This document shows positions 61,801-64,000 of a stretch of DNA of 64,000 nt, in pieces. The first letter of the stretch is position 1. Every line of letters starts with the position of its first letter. The notes beneath the pieces were generated by a model. That model worked only from the letters and a program-made list of their open reading frames with translations. It had not been told where the DNA came from and did not search any database. This DNA comes from Acidiflorens sp963847715 (GTDB lineage: Bacteria; Acidobacteriota; Terriglobia; Terriglobales; Acidobacteriaceae). The DNA is taken from NCBI GenBank assembly GCA_963847715.1, contig CAWKAZ010000003.1:1-64000 (forward strand), given 5' to 3'. The translations under genes and the position numbers were made by a program.

Positions 61801-63126
61801 ATGTCCAGTGCCCAACAACACGCTGCCGAAATCGTTCGCGTACTGCGCGCTCGAGGACACCAGGCCTACTTCGCAGGAGGGTGCGTCCGCGATCTGCTCC
61901 TGGGCCGTAACCCCGCCGACTACGACGTAGCCACAGACGCAACGCCGCGCCAGGTCATGCAAATCTTCCCGCAAACCTATGCCGTAGGTGAGCAGTTTGG
62001 CGTCGTGCTGGTTCCAGAATCCGGCGAAGCAGCTAGCACCGTCGAGGTCGCCACCTTCCGTTCCGACGTCGGCTACTCCGATGGCCGTCATCCCGATGGA
62101 GTGCGCTTCTCCCACGATCCCCGCGAAGACGTCGAGCGCCGCGACTTCACCATCAACGGCATGATGCTCGATCCGGCCACGAACGAAGTCCTGGATTTTG
62201 TCGGTGGACGGGCCGACCTCAAAGCGGGAATCATTCGCGCGATCGGAGATCCCGAGCGCCGTTTCGCGGAAGACAAACTGCGCATGCTCCGCGCCGTGCG
62301 CTTTGCCGCGCGTTTCGATTACCAGATCGATCCCGCAACCATGGCCGCGATCCAGAAGCTGGCGTCTCAAATTCACCAGGTCTCCTGCGAGCGCGTGCGT
62401 GAGGAACTCACCAAGATGCTCACCGAAGGCTGCGCGCGGCGGGCGTTCCTGTTGCTAGGCGAGACCAGGCTTCTACCTGAAGTCCTGCCCGAAATCGCCA
62501 AAATGAAGGGCGTGGAGCAGCCCCCGCAATATCATCCCGAGGGGGACGTGTTCGTGCACACGCTGCTACTGCTCGATAAGCTTCCAGCGGGCGCCTCGAA
62601 GACTCTGGCTTGGGGAGCACTGTTGCACGATGTGGGCAAGCCTCCGACGTTTCGTGTCGCGCCGGATCGGATTCGCTTTGATGGACATGTCGACGTCGGC
62701 GTGAAGATGGCCGCCGAAATCTGCCGCCGTCTGCGCTTCTCGAATCACGAAACTGATCAGATTCTCGCCCTGGTCGACAATCACATGCGTTTGGGCCAAG
62801 TGCAGCGCATGAAGCAATCCACACTGAAGAGATTTTTCCGTTTGCCTCACTTCGACGAACATCTCGAATTGCACCGCATCGATTGCCTGTCCAGCCACGG
62901 CCAACTCGATGCTTACGATTATGCGCAGCAGCAGTTGCATTCCATGCCCCCGGAAGCGATTCGTCCGGAGCCGCTCGTTACAGGACGCGATCTGATCGAA
63001 GCAGGCTACGAGCCTGGTCCGAAGTTCAAAGAAATTCTCAGCGCCATCGAAGACGCACAACTCGAAGGCCGCATCACCTCGCACGAAGCAGCGATGGAGT
63101 ACGTGCGGCGCGAATTTCCGCTCTAG
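61801..63126 (+). CDS. cca: CCA-adding tRNA nucleotidyltransferase / poly(A) polymerase-family
   Basis: 441 residues. N-terminal class II nucleotidyltransferase: YFAGGCVRDLLLGRNPADYDVATDATP, with GGxVRD and the D-x-D metal site in DYDVATD, then VEVATFRSDV, RRDFTINGMML and KLRMLRAVRFAARFD. A C-terminal HD domain has LLHDVGKPPTF and LVDNHMR. It adds or repairs the CCA end of tRNAs; the HD part suggests a bifunctional enzyme with phosphohydrolase activity. Some bacteria split the function between two homologues (CC-adding and A-adding), and the activity cannot be decided by eye. A dispersed repeat follows the stop immediately. Confidence 0.9.
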   Translation: MSSAQQHAAEIVRVLRARGHQAYFAGGCVRDLLLGRNPADYDVATDATPRQVMQIFPQTYAVGEQFGVVLVPESGEAASTVEVATFRSDVGYSDGRHPDGVRFSHDPREDVERRDFTINGMMLDPATNEVLDFVGGRADLKAGIIRAIGDPERRFAEDKLRMLRAVRFAARFDYQIDPATMAAIQKLASQIHQVSCERVREELTKMLTEGCARRAFLLLGETRLLPEVLPEIAKMKGVEQPPQYHPEGDVFVHTLLLLDKLPAGASKTLAWGALLHDVGKPPTFRVAPDRIRFDGHVDVGVKMAAEICRRLRFSNHETDQILALVDNHMRLGQVQRMKQSTLKRFFRLPHFDEHLELHRIDCLSSHGQLDAYDYAQQQLHSMPPEAIRPEPLVTGRDLIEAGYEPGPKFKEILSAIEDAQLEGRITSHEAAMEYVRREFPL

Positions 63127-63151
63127 TGTGGAGCGGACACTCCTGTCCGCT
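63127..63151. repeat. Dispersed short palindromic repeat
   Basis: TGTGGAGCGGACACTCCTGT followed by CCGCT, immediately after the cca stop. Hairpin AGCGGACA / TGTCCGCT. Fifth copy in this window. Confidence 0.7.
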
Positions 63152-63550
63152 GCTTTTGATTTTGCCCTTCGATGTGTGTTGGGCGGTCTGCTGGGTCTTG
63201 TACCCTTAGTTAGCCCCCTACCCCCCTACCCTCGGTATATTAGAATCAAGAGTTTAGAGAGAATTCCCCTCAAAGTCCTGAGCGGAATGGAGTTATAGGC
63301 AAAGTATTCAGGAATAAGGACTTCAGTTGTCAAGGAGCGCTGGAAATTGGTTTGGGGCAGCTTCGAGGGCCGTTTTGGGAGGCGGCACACTCGTAGACTG
63401 CCCCAATCAGATCTTCATTATTATTCTGGCGCGGCCTTGATGCTATGTCTGTGAGGCTGATCACGGATGGTTTGTGATGAAACAAGATTGATTACGGAGA
63501 AGATGTGCCAGTGGCCAAGACAACGATAGAATGAGCTTTGTGAGGTGGCG
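63152..63550. other. Intergenic stretch without a recognised gene
   Basis: This stretch holds a C-rich run CCCCCTACCCCCCTACC near 63217 and less GC-rich DNA around 63235-63300. No ORF of note, no RNA gene and no insertion sequence is recognised. Confidence 0.4.
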
Positions 63551-63799
63551 ATGGCTCAGATGACGCAGCAGGTTTCCAAGTTGCTCGAAGAAGCTCTTTC
63601 ACTTTCGGTCGAAGAGCAGGAAGCACTTGCGGATTCGCTCATCTCCAGTCTCGGCGGGAAAGTGGATGAAGGTGTAAGGGCGGCTTGGGATGACGAGACT
63701 AAGAAGCGGATTACCGATCTGGATACAGGCAGGGCAAAAACCGTTCCGTGGTCGGAAGTTCGCAATCGGAATTTAGCGAAGCTGCCGCGTGCCCACTAG
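63551..63799 (+). CDS. Addiction-module antitoxin-like protein (TIGR02574 type)
   Basis: 82 residues from ATG 63551 (GAGG lies just upstream; a GTG two codons earlier is also in frame). The chain is helical: KLLEEALSLSVEEQEALADSLISSL, core LSLSVEEQEALADSLI, then AAWDDETKKRITDLDTGRAKTVPWSEVR, with the family end ..R..DLDTG.AKTVPWSEV. This is the putative addiction-module component that is encoded directly before ParE/RelE toxins. Its stop overlaps the toxin start. It would neutralise the toxin of the next ORF. Confidence 0.85.
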   Translation: MAQMTQQVSKLLEEALSLSVEEQEALADSLISSLGGKVDEGVRAAWDDETKKRITDLDTGRAKTVPWSEVRNRNLAKLPRAH

Positions 63800-64000
63800 G
63801 ATATTGGAACTTCACGAAGAAGCCGCTGCCGAATATGACGCGGCGTTCGATTGGTATCTCCAGCACAGCCCCGACGCAGCCCTCAAGTTCGACGCAGAAT
63901 TTGATCGTGCGCTCGCCGAGATTGCGCGGGCTCCTCAGCGTTGGGCAAACGGTCCTTGCAATACCCCCCCGGCTACTGCTGCGAACGTTTCCTTTCCTTC
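63789..64000 (+). pseudogene. ParE/RelE-type toxin, cut by window edge and probably frameshifted
   Basis: From GTG 63789, overlapping the antitoxin stop, the frame reads TRILELHEEAAAEYDAAFDWYLQHSPDAALKF (parts: ELHEEAAAEYDAAFDWY), DRALAEIARAPQRWA, a typical ParE/RelE N-terminal half. After a run of seven C at about 63964-63970 the expected final strand (RLLLRTFPFL) is in another frame, so an indel is likely there. The C-terminal end is beyond the window. Confidence 0.65.

Noticed and set aside
1..64000. CRISPR arrays, tRNA or rRNA genes, insertion-sequence transposases
   Set aside because: I looked for regularly spaced repeats, T-loop sequences such as GGTTCGAATCC in a cloverleaf context, and DDE or HUH motifs, and found none. 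GGTTCGAATCT at 23100 lies inside the TonB remnant.

Overview
The window looks like chromosomal DNA of an Acidobacteriota (Terriglobia / Koribacter-like) organism from about 11.1 kb to the right end. This rests on gene content and style: a TonB-dependent receptor with a carboxypeptidase-regulatory N-terminal domain, a large TPR-containing Ser/Thr kinase, HslVU, PcrA, acidobacterial-style small secreted proteins, and intergenic DNA built from short self-complementary words. The left 11 kb does not look like one continuous genome. Positions 1-3000 hold three planctomycete-like genes, all broken by frameshifts. Positions 3000-4700 are a patchwork with one secreted protein and an ArdC-like fragment. 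Positions 4727-11093 hold an intact, differently styled block that ends in the middle of an aldehyde dehydrogenase gene, fused directly to the start of a lysine-rich ORF. I read this as an assembly chimera or a recombination boundary.

Layout. 4.7-11.1 kb: aromatic amino acid (histidine-type) ammonia-lyase, an operon of three small genes, an amidohydrolase, 3-methyladenine glycosylase I, a fumarylacetoacetate-hydrolase-family enzyme and a truncated aldehyde dehydrogenase. 11.3-22.9 kb: pcrA/uvrD (two frameshifts, two dispersed repeats inside the reading frame), an unknown gene paired with a PIN-domain toxin, hslV-hslU, an aminotransferase, a fibronectin-III lipoprotein, an FAH-family hydrolase, a YHS protein, and a MarR regulator divergent from an ankyrin protein with two matching operators. 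23-29.4 kb: a gene-poor stretch with a TonB-domain remnant, an orphan PAS/NarX-type kinase, a CtpA-like S41 protein lacking its catalytic Ser and Lys, and PBP1A. 29.4-35.4 kb: a probable RiPP locus. 35.4-46.7 kb: a c-di-GMP protein with HD-GYP, GAF, GGDEF and PilZ domains, a Ser/Thr kinase, and a minus-strand set of His/Cys-rich small protein, TonB receptor and dihaem cytochrome c. 46.8-64 kb: housekeeping genes (homoserine dehydrogenase, class V aminotransferase, rpiA, speB, sucA, phoU/phoR/phoB, tsaD, cca) and a truncated toxin-antitoxin pair at the right edge.

The most interesting item is the 29.4-35.4 kb locus. An unlisted 59-residue ORF (32474-32653) sits between an ABC transporter pair and a Ser-His signal-peptidase-like gene, followed by an HprK-like kinase, a PqqD-type peptide chaperone and a radical SAM/SPASM enzyme. 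A family-5 nucleotidyltransferase is divergent from it. The small ORF has a YxxPxF motif like the leader recognition motif of lasso peptides, two cysteines in its C-terminal third, and a C-terminal serine. Kinase, nucleotidyltransferase and PqqD-like chaperone are known from paeninodin-type lasso clusters, but here the lasso cyclase and transglutaminase-like protease are absent and a radical SAM enzyme is present. I infer a hybrid RiPP system whose product may be a thioether peptide, possibly modified at its C-terminal serine.
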